This document shows positions 8,871-17,864 of a stretch of DNA of 64,000 bases, piece by piece. Made by a program: the position numbers and the translations under genes. The stretch's first letter is position 1. Each line of letters begins with the position of its first letter. Under the pieces are notes generated by a model that had not been told where the DNA came from, ran no database searches, and saw only the letters and a program-made list of their open reading frames with translations. The DNA comes from Zobellia alginiliquefaciens (GTDB lineage: Bacteria; Bacteroidota; Bacteroidia; Flavobacteriales; Flavobacteriaceae), in contig NZ_CP119758.1 in the NCBI RefSeq assembly GCF_029323795.1, positions 2,604,001 to 2,668,000 on the forward strand, in the 5' to 3' direction.

Positions 8871-10235
8871 ATGATCAAAACATATATAGCTGCTTTCAGT
8901 TTTCTTTTACTAACGGTGGGCTTGTCCGCACAAGAAAAGAAACTATCAAAAGAAGAAGCGGTACGCTTAACCTTAGAAAACAACTTCGGAATACAAGTTG
9001 CGGGCAACCAAGTAAAAATAGCCGATAATAATCAGGGTATTCTTAATTCGGGCTATCTACCAAGTTTAACGGGTACGGCTGGGGCCAATTACAACGAATT
9101 AAACAGTACTACCGCCTATCCGGGCCAGTTTGAGTCTACGGGCGAACCAAGGGCGGATTTAGAAATTGACAATGCGGAGTCGCAATCCTATAATGGAGCA
9201 CTGGCGCTTAACTATACGTTATTTGATGGTCTAGGCCGCTTGTACAATTACAAAAGGTTAAAAGAGCAATACCAGCTTACCGAACTACAAGCTAGGGAGA
9301 CGATAGAAAATACATTGTTGCAGTTGTTCAGTGTCTATTTTGAAGTGGCCAGGCTTACGGAAAATGAAAATGTATTCAAACAAGCGCTAGAGATTTCTAC
9401 GGATCGTATCACTAGGGCAGAGTATGCCTTTGAATATGGTCAGAATACAAAGTTGGATATTCTAAATGCCCAGGTAGATGTTACTAATGATAGCATCAAC
9501 CTGCTGAATGCGAAACAACAATTGGCAAATACCAAGCGAGATCTGAACGTAATTGTTAACCAAAGTTTAAGTGAGAATTTTGAGGTCGATACGATAGTTC
9601 GTTTTGTGCCACGGTTGCAGTTAGATGAGCTAATTGGTGAAGCTAAGGTCCATAACGTTACTATTTTGCAAGCGGAGCGTAACTTGGCGATTAACGAATA
9701 TGATATTAAGGTGAACCGTTCGGGCTACTTGCCTACTATCGGTTTAACAGGGTCTTACGGTTGGAATTTAAACCAGAGTGCCCCTAGTTCTTTCTTACCG
9801 GGTCAGGTTATACCAGGTAGTAATAGAACTAGTCTAACCTTAGGATTAGGCGCCAGCCTTACATGGAATCTTTTTGATGGCGGAAGAACTACAACCTTGG
9901 TCAAAAACTCGAAAATTGCGTACGAAAATCAAGAATTGGTGCAAGAGCAGGTAGAGGTAGAAGTAGATAGGGATATTCTCAATGCTTTGGCAACCTATGA
10001 AAACCGGTTGAACGTGTATCAGATTCAAGAACAGAATGTTATCACCAATCAGAATAACTTCGAAAGGTCAAAAGAACAGTTTCAATTGGGAAGAATCACC
10101 TCCATTGAGTTTCGTCAGGCGCAGATTAACCTTCTCAATGCACAGACCAATAAGAACTTGGCAAAGTATGATGCCAAACTTGCCGAACTTCAACTGTTGC
10201 AGCTTACAGGGCAGCTGCTTAATGTAGAGTTTTAA
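8871..10235 (+). CDS. TolC-family outer membrane channel
   Basis: This is the outer-membrane efflux channel, 454 residues, with a Sec signal peptide (MIKTYIAAFSFLLLTVGLSA). Two internally repeated halves of long amphipathic helices and beta strands (OEP domain) are visible. Examples are the paired segments beginning LNSGYLPSLTGTAGANY and VNRSGYLPTIGLTGSYG and the conserved YENRL and QFQLGRITSIEFRQAQ helices. It begins 14 bp after the pump gene and completes the operon. No lipobox is seen. Confidence 0.93.
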   Translation: MIKTYIAAFSFLLLTVGLSAQEKKLSKEEAVRLTLENNFGIQVAGNQVKIADNNQGILNSGYLPSLTGTAGANYNELNSTTAYPGQFESTGEPRADLEIDNAESQSYNGALALNYTLFDGLGRLYNYKRLKEQYQLTELQARETIENTLLQLFSVYFEVARLTENENVFKQALEISTDRITRAEYAFEYGQNTKLDILNAQVDVTNDSINLLNAKQQLANTKRDLNVIVNQSLSENFEVDTIVRFVPRLQLDELIGEAKVHNVTILQAERNLAINEYDIKVNRSGYLPTIGLTGSYGWNLNQSAPSSFLPGQVIPGSNRTSLTLGLGASLTWNLFDGGRTTTLVKNSKIAYENQELVQEQVEVEVDRDILNALATYENRLNVYQIQEQNVITNQNNFERSKEQFQLGRITSIEFRQAQINLLNAQTNKNLAKYDAKLAELQLLQLTGQLLNVEF

Positions 10236-10344
10236 AATCAGGATAATCCCCAGAGGTCTTAAAAATAACTTTTCAGAATCCTCGTATTCTTTGCCATTGC
10301 TATAATTTCTTCGTAGTATAGTTTTTCTAAAATAGAGTTATATC

Positions 10345-11364
10345 ATGTCGAAAATCGGTATTGGGATTATTGGAACGGGTTCAATTGTGCATACCTATGT
10401 AAAATGTCTTTCTGAGATGGAGGGTGTTGAGATAATCGGACTTTGTACAAAATCTGTGGATAGGGTAGAACAGGTGAAAACTGAATTCGGTCTACCTGTT
10501 TATAGTGATTATGTATCCTTTTTATCGCTTCCGGAAATTAATTTGGTATGTATTTGCAACGAGAGTGGCAAGCATAGTGAGGCGATTGAAGCCGCAGCGA
10601 AGGCTGGAAAACATATTTTATGCGAAAAACCGCTAGAAGTAACTACGGATAAAATAGATAGGCTCATCGCCTTATGTAAAAAACAGGAAGTGCTATTGGG
10701 CTGTGTACTTCAGAACCGATGCAGTGCCGATTACCGCCTTGTAGAAGATGCTGTAAAATCAGGTAAATTAGGTAAGTTATTGATGGGTAATGCTAGTATC
10801 AACTGGTATCGTTCCAAAGCGTATTATTCACAAAGCAATTGGCGGGGAACCATAGAACTAGATGGTGGCGCCGCTTTTATTAATCAAGGTATTCATACGA
10901 TCGATTTGCTCATGAATCTTATGGGGCCTGCCGATTCGGTCTTCGCAAATGTGCAAACTAGGGTCCATAAAATAGAGGGAGAAGACGTAGGTGCGGCTCT
11001 GGTGAATTTTGGAAATGGAGCCATCGGTACGATTACTGCGGGTACGGCATTGGTTCCCGGGTATCCGGAGCGCATTGAAGTATATGGCGAGAAGGGAAGT
11101 ATTATTATGGAAGGAGGAAAAATCATCGCATGGAATATTCAAGGTGAAGATGCTCCGGTTTTGGATACGAAAACATCAGGTAGCGGAGCTGCCGACCCCA
11201 AGGCCATTGGGCACCAAAACCATAAAATTGTACTTCAAGATATGGTAGAATCTATTCGTGAGAGTCGTAATCCTATGGTAGATGGTGTGGAGGCCCGAAT
11301 ATCCGTAGCATTAATCAATGCTATCTATCAATCTTCAAGAGAGAAAAAACAAGTGCAACTGTAG
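10345..11364 (+). CDS. Gfo/Idh/MocA family oxidoreductase
   Basis: This is an NAD(P)-dependent sugar or inositol dehydrogenase-type protein, 339 residues. The N-terminal Rossmann fold has IGIIGTGSIVHTYVK, the family EKP motif appears as CEKPLEV (about residues 93-99), and the C-terminal alpha/beta domain contains DGGAAFINQGIHTIDLL with the usual catalytic-region histidine. The substrate is not determinable; carbohydrate oxidation or epimerisation is typical. It is followed 9 bp later by a CPXCG gene, so the two may be co-transcribed. Confidence 0.9.
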   Translation: MSKIGIGIIGTGSIVHTYVKCLSEMEGVEIIGLCTKSVDRVEQVKTEFGLPVYSDYVSFLSLPEINLVCICNESGKHSEAIEAAAKAGKHILCEKPLEVTTDKIDRLIALCKKQEVLLGCVLQNRCSADYRLVEDAVKSGKLGKLLMGNASINWYRSKAYYSQSNWRGTIELDGGAAFINQGIHTIDLLMNLMGPADSVFANVQTRVHKIEGEDVGAALVNFGNGAIGTITAGTALVPGYPERIEVYGEKGSIIMEGGKIIAWNIQGEDAPVLDTKTSGSGAADPKAIGHQNHKIVLQDMVESIRESRNPMVDGVEARISVALINAIYQSSREKKQVQL

Positions 11365-11373
11365 AATTAAAAT

Positions 11374-11556
11374 ATGTACGAACACTTTTTTCAATGTCCA
11401 TATTGTTGGGAAGACATATCTATGCTTTTAGATCCTTCCATAAAAAAGCAGACCTACGTAGAAGATTGTGAGGTCTGCTGTAATCCTATTGAAATTACTC
11501 CCGAATTTCAGGAGAGCGAATTGATTGCTTTTAGTGCCCGTGATATTGAGCAGTAG
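11374..11556 (+). CDS. CPXCG motif cysteine-rich protein
   Basis: This is a 60-residue protein with two knuckles of a probable zinc site: C8/C11 (CPYC) and C32/C35/C36. It matches the small CPXCG-motif family, whose molecular role is not established. The family's usual CPYCG is CPYCW here. It lies directly after the dehydrogenase and ends 5 bp from the convergent head-GIN gene. Confidence 0.85.
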   Translation: MYEHFFQCPYCWEDISMLLDPSIKKQTYVEDCEVCCNPIEITPEFQESELIAFSARDIEQ

Positions 11557-11561
11557 AAAGC

Positions 11562-12242
11562 TTAGTCCATTTCTTTTATTTTTCCGCCAAAAACCTTGTC
11601 TCGATCAATAGTTTTTGGATTTCCGTAAATGTAGATAGAGCCACCGGCACGTACTTTGGCAGTTACTTTATCCGAAGCTTTTACATCTGCTCTACCACCG
11701 GCATTGACCACTACTGTAGTTTTGTCGGTATCAAGTTGTTTGTTGTAAATTTTACCACCTGTGTTTACCATCACTTCCTGCTGTGTGGCAGAACCGGTAA
11801 GCGTCACCTCACCTCCGGTGATAGATTTTGTATATAGGTCTTTGATGTTCACTTTAAGATCTATGTGCCCGCCTTCTTGGGTTTTGATTTCTACACGGCT
11901 CCCCTCAACGGTTTCATCGGAGCGAATTTTGGCATTTTCGTTTGAATCGATTAGGGAGAGGTCTTCGGTATAATATAAGGTTGCTTTGGCCTCGTTTCCG
12001 TCCAAAAAATTATCGAACTCCATTTTTATTTTTAGGAGGCCATTTTTGTTTGTGATTTTTATTTCATCTCTATCATCACCTGTAATTACAATCTTGTTTT
12101 CATTACTTTTTACAAGGGAGACGATGATACGGTCGTAGACCTTAAGCTCTGTGAATTTATCTAAATCCTTGGTGTTTTCTTTTTGTGCCAAAACACCTGC
12201 TGAAAAGAACAGGGCAAGGGCAAGGAATGTCAATTTTTTCAT
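11562..12242 (-). CDS. head GIN domain (DUF2807) secreted protein
   Basis: This exported protein of 226 residues has a signal peptide ending at VLAQ. A right-handed beta-helix of the DUF2807/head-GIN type follows, with the repeating pattern GG-x-[VI]-x(5-7)-G seen in TGGEVTLTGSATQ, TGGKIYNKQLD, AGGRADVKAS and AGGSIYIYGNP. The family is abundant in Bacteroidota and its function is unresolved; an envelope adhesin or scaffold role is often suggested. It is transcribed alone and converges with the CPXCG gene. Confidence 0.85.
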   Translation of the reverse strand: MKKLTFLALALFFSAGVLAQKENTKDLDKFTELKVYDRIIVSLVKSNENKIVITGDDRDEIKITNKNGLLKIKMEFDNFLDGNEAKATLYYTEDLSLIDSNENAKIRSDETVEGSRVEIKTQEGGHIDLKVNIKDLYTKSITGGEVTLTGSATQQEVMVNTGGKIYNKQLDTDKTTVVVNAGGRADVKASDKVTAKVRAGGSIYIYGNPKTIDRDKVFGGKIKEMD

Positions 12243-12407
12243 TTTTCAATTTTTTCTCGTGTCTGGTCAAAGATAAGCTATTTTCAATGATTCCGCCAGA
12301 GCCGTAAGGTCTATCAAGTAACGCTCCAATTTCTTTTGTGGCTATTTTAAACAAATTACGTAGGTGTTGTTATGCCATTGAGAATATGGCAGTTTAATGG
12401 TATTAGC

Positions 12408-12441
12408 TTTTGTCTATTATGAATAAAAAAAGCTATTTTTA
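12408..12441 (+). promoter_or_regulatory. candidate promoter of the FGE-fold lipoprotein gene
   Basis: TTTTG at 12408-12412 and TATTTTTA at 12434-12441 are 21 bp apart, matching the Bacteroidota -33/-7 layout with one mismatch in the -7 box. The start codon follows at 12459, giving a very short leader. Confidence 0.35.
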
Positions 12442-12458
12442 GCAAAAGCATTATTTCA

Positions 12459-13520
12459 ATGAAAATCCAGTTGACCAAAGTTACCTTATTTGCCTGTCTC
12501 GTTGGGGCGGTATTTCAATCTTGTAAATCTTCAAACACAGTAACCACTGTAGAAAAAACTACAGTAGAAACGACCGAGGAAAAAGTCGTAGAAAAAATAC
12601 CTGCAGAAGCATCTGCGGAAACGTCAAACGGCTATACGGAAACCGTTCCCGAAACCGATAAGAGTTTTGATATGGTGCTTATTCCCGAAGGCTCTTTTAC
12701 CATGGGAAGTCCAGAATCGGAAGCGAATAGAAAAGCGGATGAAGGCCCTCAAAAAGAGGTGGAGCTAGATGCTTTTTATATGGCAAAGCATGAGCTAACG
12801 TGGGATTTATTCGAGCTTTTCTTCAAACAGAACAAAGAACTTTTTGTGAAGCTAGATGATGACCGCGTGGTAAAAATAGATGCCATTACACGTCCTAGTC
12901 CACCTTATGAAGACCCTTCATACGGTATGGGAAAAGATGGTTTTCCTGCAGTGAGTATGTCTGCTTATTCCGCATTGGTGTATTGCAAATGGTTGAGTAC
13001 GGTAACCGGTAAATTCTACCGCCTGCCAACGGAAGCTGAGTGGGAGTACGCTGCCAAAGCGGGAACGGAAAGTGCCTATAGTTTTGGAGATGATATCGCG
13101 GCCATTGGCGACTATGCGGTATATTACAAAAACTCGGAGAGCAAGTATGCTAAGGTAGGTTCTAAAAAACCAAATCCTTGGGGTTTGTATGATATGCACG
13201 GTAACGCCGCCGAGTGGACATTAGATGAATACAAAGAAGATGCCTATGCCACTACGGATAAGAAAAACCCGTGGGTAACACCGGCCGTTATTCACCCGCG
13301 ATCTTACAGAGGTGGTTCTTGGGATGACGATGCCGATAAGCTTCGTTCGTCCGCACGAACGGCATCCAGTTTAAAACAACAGAAGCGTGATCCTCAGATT
13401 CCTAAGAGTTTTTGGTGGTTTACAGATTCCAATTATGTTGGTTTTAGATTGGTGAGCCCTAAGGTGCAACCTAGCGAAGAAGAGCAGAAACAATTCTGGC
13501 AGACGGTTCTAGATGAATAG
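12459..13520 (+). CDS. FGE-sulfatase-fold lipoprotein (SUMF1-like)
   Basis: This is a predicted lipoprotein of 353 residues. A hydrophobic signal ends in VFQSC (lipidation at C22), followed by a Thr/Glu-rich linker. From about residue 70 it has the formylglycine-generating-enzyme fold: MVLIPEGSFTMGSPESE, the RLPTEAEWEYAAKAG signature, DMHGNAAEWTLDEY and RGGSWDDD, ending in YVGFRLV. The cysteine pair that binds copper in true formylglycine-generating enzymes (after the RGGS region) is absent; aspartates and serines stand there. It is therefore probably a non-canonical member, as in gliding-associated or structural FGE-fold lipoproteins, rather than a sulfatase maturase. A YceI gene follows 34 bp downstream. 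Confidence 0.82.
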   Translation: MKIQLTKVTLFACLVGAVFQSCKSSNTVTTVEKTTVETTEEKVVEKIPAEASAETSNGYTETVPETDKSFDMVLIPEGSFTMGSPESEANRKADEGPQKEVELDAFYMAKHELTWDLFELFFKQNKELFVKLDDDRVVKIDAITRPSPPYEDPSYGMGKDGFPAVSMSAYSALVYCKWLSTVTGKFYRLPTEAEWEYAAKAGTESAYSFGDDIAAIGDYAVYYKNSESKYAKVGSKKPNPWGLYDMHGNAAEWTLDEYKEDAYATTDKKNPWVTPAVIHPRSYRGGSWDDDADKLRSSARTASSLKQQKRDPQIPKSFWWFTDSNYVGFRLVSPKVQPSEEEQKQFWQTVLDE

Positions 13521-13554
13521 CCATATTCCTAATTAACGTATTGAAACTTATAAA

Positions 13555-14082
13555 ATGAAAAAAGCAGTTTTTCTAGTACTTTTTGTGAGCTTAACTTGGT
13601 TAGGCCAGGCGCAAGAATATGCACTTTCTGACGCCAGTAAAATGACCATTTCGGGCTCATCTACCGTTCATGATTGGGAAGTAGCGGCCAACACCGTGAA
13701 TGCCACCTTAGAATACGATGGAACGGCCCCAAAGAAAATTAATTTGGAAGTGGCCGTAGAAGATATTAAAAGTGAGCGTGGTGCCGCGATGGATAAAAAA
13801 ATGCACGAAGCCCTAAAAAAGGAGGAACACCCAAATGTTACTTTTAAACTTGTGGAGGTAAAGAATACATCTATTTTGGTAGGCACTTTAAATATTGCGG
13901 GAACGGAAAAGTCCGTAGAAATTCCGGTAACTATGGAAACAGTTTCTGACGGTCTTAAAATTACGGGACAAAAGAAATTGATATTACAAGATTACGGAAT
14001 GGAGCCCCCAACGGCTATGTTCGGTCAGATTATTGTTGGTGATGAGGTAACCGTAAATTTCGATTTGACATTTTCAAAATAG
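13555..14082 (+). CDS. YceI family periplasmic protein
   Basis: This is a small periplasmic beta-barrel lipocalin-like protein, 175 residues with signal peptide (MKKAVFLVLFVSLTWLGQAQ). Family marks are MTISGSSTVHDWEV near the N-terminus, IKSERGAAMDKKMHEALKKEEHPNVTF in the middle and VNFDLTF at the end. Other YceI proteins bind isoprenoid chains such as polyprenyl or quinone lipids; the ligand here is not known. It probably forms an operon with the preceding FGE-fold lipoprotein. Confidence 0.9.
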   Translation: MKKAVFLVLFVSLTWLGQAQEYALSDASKMTISGSSTVHDWEVAANTVNATLEYDGTAPKKINLEVAVEDIKSERGAAMDKKMHEALKKEEHPNVTFKLVEVKNTSILVGTLNIAGTEKSVEIPVTMETVSDGLKITGQKKLILQDYGMEPPTAMFGQIIVGDEVTVNFDLTFSK

Positions 14083-14141
14083 TAAGTCTTTTATGGCACA
14101 CGGATTTTTAATATATACTTGACTTTAATACCTTTTTACCT

Positions 14142-15329
14142 ATGGATAGTCATCAAATAATTAAAAGTCTTGCCTTAAGATTTGCGCCTGATTTTGTAGA
14201 AATACGAAGGCACCTGCACCAAAATCCTGAACTGTCATTTCAAGAATATAATACCTGCGCTTATCTTAAAGAGCAGTTGTTATCGCTTGGAGTAACCGAT
14301 ATTGAATCGGTGGCAAGCACAGGGCTTCTGGCTACTATAAATGGAGATAAACCCGGTAAGACGGTGCTATTGCGTTCAGATATTGATGCCCTACCAATTC
14401 TTGAAGAAAATAAGATTGACTATGCTTCGGGAAACCCTGGGGTCATGCACGCCTGTGGCCATGATGCACATAGCGCTTCCCTTTTGTTGTGCTCCAAGAT
14501 TCTTTTGGAGTTAAAAGGTGATTTCTCGGGAACTGTAAAACTGTTGTTTCAACCTGCAGAAGAATTGAGTCCGGGTGGGGCAATTAAAGTCATGCAGGAG
14601 AAAGCATATACTGACTTGGGGCGCATTCCCCACATTGGGCAACACGTACGGCCAGATATGCCGGTCGGAAAAGTAGGTTTTCGCTCTGGGAAATTTATGG
14701 CTAGTATGGACGAACTTTTTTTGACCATTAAAGGGAAGGGTGGTCATGCCGCCATGCCCGAAAAATTGATTGATCCGGTATTGATATCCTCACATATTAT
14801 TGTTGCTGCGCAACAACTCGTTAGCCGTATGGCCGATCCCAAAGTACCTTCCGTACTTTCTTTTGGTAAGGTAATTGCCAACGGAGCTATAAATGTAATT
14901 CCGGACGAGGTAACCATCGAGGGTACGTTTAGGACTTTTGATGAAACCTGGCGAAAATCGGCATTGGAAAAACTGACTAAATTGGTTACGACTATGGCAG
15001 AGGCTATGGGCGGGAGCTGTGAACTTAAAATTAACCATGGGTATCCACATTTAAAAAATGAGGCGCTGTTAACGGAGGATTTACGTAGCCACGCACAAGC
15101 ATATTTGGGAGAAGAAAAGGTAGAAGAACTAGACCAATGGATGGCAGCGGAAGATTTCGCATACTACAGCCAGCAGCATCCGGCTTGTTTCTATATGCTG
15201 GGTGTGGGCAATGTTGAAAAAAATATTCAATCTGGACTTCATACCCCCACTTTTAATATTGATGAATCTGCCTTGGAAATTGGCGGCGGACTCATGGCTT
15301 GGCTTGCCATCAAAACACTTTCCGTATAA
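14142..15329 (+). CDS. M20 family metallo-amidohydrolase
   Basis: This is a zinc or manganese-dependent M20D amidohydrolase of the hippurate/IAA-amino-acid hydrolase type, 395 residues, with no signal peptide. Metal-ligand motifs are MHACGHDAHSA (about residues 102-112), LLFQPAEELSPGG and, near the C-terminus, the histidine in GLHTPTFN. A lid/dimerisation domain lies between (GKGGHAAMPEKLIDPV). It probably cleaves N-acyl or aminoacyl amides in the cytoplasm. It stands alone. Confidence 0.92.
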   Translation: MDSHQIIKSLALRFAPDFVEIRRHLHQNPELSFQEYNTCAYLKEQLLSLGVTDIESVASTGLLATINGDKPGKTVLLRSDIDALPILEENKIDYASGNPGVMHACGHDAHSASLLLCSKILLELKGDFSGTVKLLFQPAEELSPGGAIKVMQEKAYTDLGRIPHIGQHVRPDMPVGKVGFRSGKFMASMDELFLTIKGKGGHAAMPEKLIDPVLISSHIIVAAQQLVSRMADPKVPSVLSFGKVIANGAINVIPDEVTIEGTFRTFDETWRKSALEKLTKLVTTMAEAMGGSCELKINHGYPHLKNEALLTEDLRSHAQAYLGEEKVEELDQWMAAEDFAYYSQQHPACFYMLGVGNVEKNIQSGLHTPTFNIDESALEIGGGLMAWLAIKTLSV

Positions 15330-15443
15330 CCTATTTTTAGATTAATTCTTTTCTGCGGTATTACTGTAATCGGATGCTAAAAAGTGTCGAACTCACATAA
15401 AACGGGCTGTTGTATTCAAAAAATGATAAAGAATAACTAAAAA

Positions 15444-15489
15444 GTGCAACTCTTTCAGTTGTGCACCCTGTGGCAATCTGCTACTTTTA
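15444..15489 (+). promoter_or_regulatory. candidate promoter with imperfect palindrome before the cytochrome/Mo cluster
   Basis: TTG (15459-15461) and TACTTTTA (15482-15489) are 20 bp apart, a near-consensus Bacteroidota promoter 37 bp before the ATG at 15527. An imperfect palindrome, GTGCAACT (15444-15451) with AGTTGTGCAC (15457-15466, two extra bases), overlaps the -33 box and could be an operator. Confidence 0.4.
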
Positions 15490-15526
15490 AGGAATCACAT
15501 GAAGTGTAAAATGTACGATTCCGAAA

Positions 15527-17860
15527 ATGAAATATAAGGTAGTTATTTTAGCAGTTTTGGCAGGTTTGATTGGATTCCTTTTTATGTACAAGAAAGGAGT
15601 ATTCCAAACGGAAACGAATGCGTATGCAGATATGAAACTTCCAGAGACGGTAGATTATAATTTTCATATCAAACCCATCCTTTCCGATAATTGTTATACC
15701 TGCCATGGTCCGGATGCCAACAAAAGAAAGGCCGGTTTACGGTTGGATATTGAGGAAGCCGCTTTTTCTGAATTGAAAGAAAAACCGGGCCACTTTCCTA
15801 TTGTATCTAAAAATTTAAAGAAAAGTGAGGTATATAAGGTTATCGTCTCCGATGATGATGACATTCTGATGCCCCCAGTAGATTCGCAATTGGCTTTGAA
15901 TTCCTATGAGAAGAAACTCATTAAAAAATGGATAGAACAGGGTGCTAAATTTGAAAAACACTGGGCGTATATCTCCCCGGAAAAAGATAAACTTCCAGTA
16001 ACCGAAAATACAGAGTGGGCGCAGAATGAAATAGATGGGTTCATTCTGGGTAAATTAGAGGATAAGGGACTTTCGCCTTCCGAAAAAGCACCCATAGAAA
16101 CACTCATACGCAGAATAAGTCTGGATTTAACAGGCTTACCTCCGCTTCCCGAACAGGTAGATAAGTTAATTGCCAAAGGCGATATTGATGAAATTATAGA
16201 CACCTTTTTAGCGTTGCCCGCTTATGGTGAGCGTATGACGCAATCTTGGTTGGATGTAGCACGTTATGCGGATTCTCACGGATATCAAGATGATAGTTAC
16301 CGTACCATGTGGCCGTGGCGTGATTGGGTGATTCATGCCTTCAACGAAAATTTACCTTATGATGAGTTTCTGACCTGGCAATTGGCGGGAGACCTTTTGC
16401 CCAATGCTACCAAAGAACAGATTCTGGCTACGGGTTTCAATCGAAATCATCCAATAACTCAAGAAGGGGGTATTGTACAAGAAGAATATCGTACCAATTA
16501 CGTTTTGGATCGCACTAATACGCTAGGAAAGGGAATTTTGGGTATTACTTTGGAATGTGCGCAGTGCCATGACCATAAATACGATGCCATTTCTCAGGCC
16601 AATTATTTTGAGATGTTCGCTTTTTTTAACCAAGTGGATGAAAAGGGGCTGCAGATGACCGCTCCTCCGGCAGCAAAACTTAGGTATTTTGCAGATCCAC
16701 CTTATATCAAAATTTCAAAAGAAGAAACGGAAAATGTGCTTTCGTTCATTAATATGGATAGTCTTCCGGAAATCAATGTGATGGTGATGAACGATTCGGC
16801 ACCAAAGACCACCTATATTTTAAATAGGGGACAATATGACCAGCCAGCAGATTCTGTGAGTCCAAAAACACCCGAAGCTATTTTTTCTTTCTCCGATAAT
16901 TTGCCTAAAAACAGATTAGGTCTTGCCCAGTGGCTTACGGATAGTAAAAACCCGCTTACGGCGCGGGTGTATGTCAATCGTATTTGGGCCATGTTATTTG
17001 GTAAGGGGTTAGTGGAAACCGCTGGGGATTTTGGTGTTCAGGGGAGCCTTCCTACACATCCCGGGTTGTTAGATTGGTTGGCGGTAGATTTTATGGAGCA
17101 CAGATGGGACACCAAGTATTTGCTTAAGAAAATAATGCAATCCGCTACCTACCAACAGAAATCGGAATTACGACCGGAAATCAAAAAAGCGGACCCTGAA
17201 AATAAATTGTTGGCACGTGCACCTCGTTTTAGAATGAGTGGCGAAATGATTAGAGATTATATTTTGACCACCAGCGGATTGCTCAATCCGGAGTTGGGTG
17301 GCCCCAGTGTAAAACCTTACCAACCTGCTGGTTTGTGGGAAGAAACGAATGCCGGTGGTAACCGGGGAATATTAACGAAATACATTCCCGATCAAGGCGA
17401 AGATTTATACCGTCGTTCTCTGTATACATTTTGGAAGCGCACATTACCACCGCCCAATATGACCATTTTTGATGCGCCCACCCGCGACTTTTCGGAAGTG
17501 AAAAGGCAAAAAACTAATACGCCCTTACAGGCATTGGTGCTGCAGAATGATGTACAGGTATTGGAAGCGGCAAGAGTTTTGGCACAACGGAGTATTAAGC
17601 AACAACCGGACAATCCCAAGTTGGTCGAAGACCTATTTAAACGCATTTTGGTCCGTAGTCCCCGTAAAGAAGAACTATTGACGTTGAATACCTATTATCA
17701 CAGTGCACTTGATCAGTATACAAACGATTTAGAGAGTGCTGAGAAATTGTTGGCCGCAGGCGATTACGAACAGATAGACGTACACCCTGCAAAAGCAGCG
17801 GCATTGATGTTGACTGCTCAAGTTATTTACAATTTAGACGAAACCATTACAAAAGAATAA
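15527..17860 (+). CDS. planctomycete-type cytochrome c (PSC) plus DUF1549/DUF1553 (PSD1) protein
   Basis: This is a 777-residue exported protein with an N-terminal hydrophobic helix (residues 4-20). A planctomycete cytochrome C domain follows with one heme-binding CYTCH (C56-H60) and the typical context ...CHGPDANKRKAGLRLD and ILMPPVDS. Then comes DUF1549 (RRISLDLTGLPPLPEQ ... RYADSHGYQDDSYRTMWPWRDW), which holds a second CXXCH (C344-H348, CAQCHDHKYDAI). DUF1553 forms the C-terminal half (VYVNRIWAMLFGKGLVETAGDFG ... TNTPLQALVLQND). This architecture is abundant in Planctomycetes, always beside DUF1501 genes; the reaction is not known. The DUF1501 gene starts 4 bp later. Confidence 0.9.
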   Translation: MKYKVVILAVLAGLIGFLFMYKKGVFQTETNAYADMKLPETVDYNFHIKPILSDNCYTCHGPDANKRKAGLRLDIEEAAFSELKEKPGHFPIVSKNLKKSEVYKVIVSDDDDILMPPVDSQLALNSYEKKLIKKWIEQGAKFEKHWAYISPEKDKLPVTENTEWAQNEIDGFILGKLEDKGLSPSEKAPIETLIRRISLDLTGLPPLPEQVDKLIAKGDIDEIIDTFLALPAYGERMTQSWLDVARYADSHGYQDDSYRTMWPWRDWVIHAFNENLPYDEFLTWQLAGDLLPNATKEQILATGFNRNHPITQEGGIVQEEYRTNYVLDRTNTLGKGILGITLECAQCHDHKYDAISQANYFEMFAFFNQVDEKGLQMTAPPAAKLRYFADPPYIKISKEETENVLSFINMDSLPEINVMVMNDSAPKTTYILNRGQYDQPADSVSPKTPEAIFSFSDNLPKNRLGLAQWLTDSKNPLTARVYVNRIWAMLFGKGLVETAGDFGVQGSLPTHPGLLDWLAVDFMEHRWDTKYLLKKIMQSATYQQKSELRPEIKKADPENKLLARAPRFRMSGEMIRDYILTTSGLLNPELGGPSVKPYQPAGLWEETNAGGNRGILTKYIPDQGEDLYRRSLYTFWKRTLPPPNMTIFDAPTRDFSEVKRQKTNTPLQALVLQNDVQVLEAARVLAQRSIKQQPDNPKLVEDLFKRILVRSPRKEELLTLNTYYHSALDQYTNDLESAEKLLAAGDYEQIDVHPAKAAALMLTAQVIYNLDETITKE

Positions 17861-17864
17861 GGCT

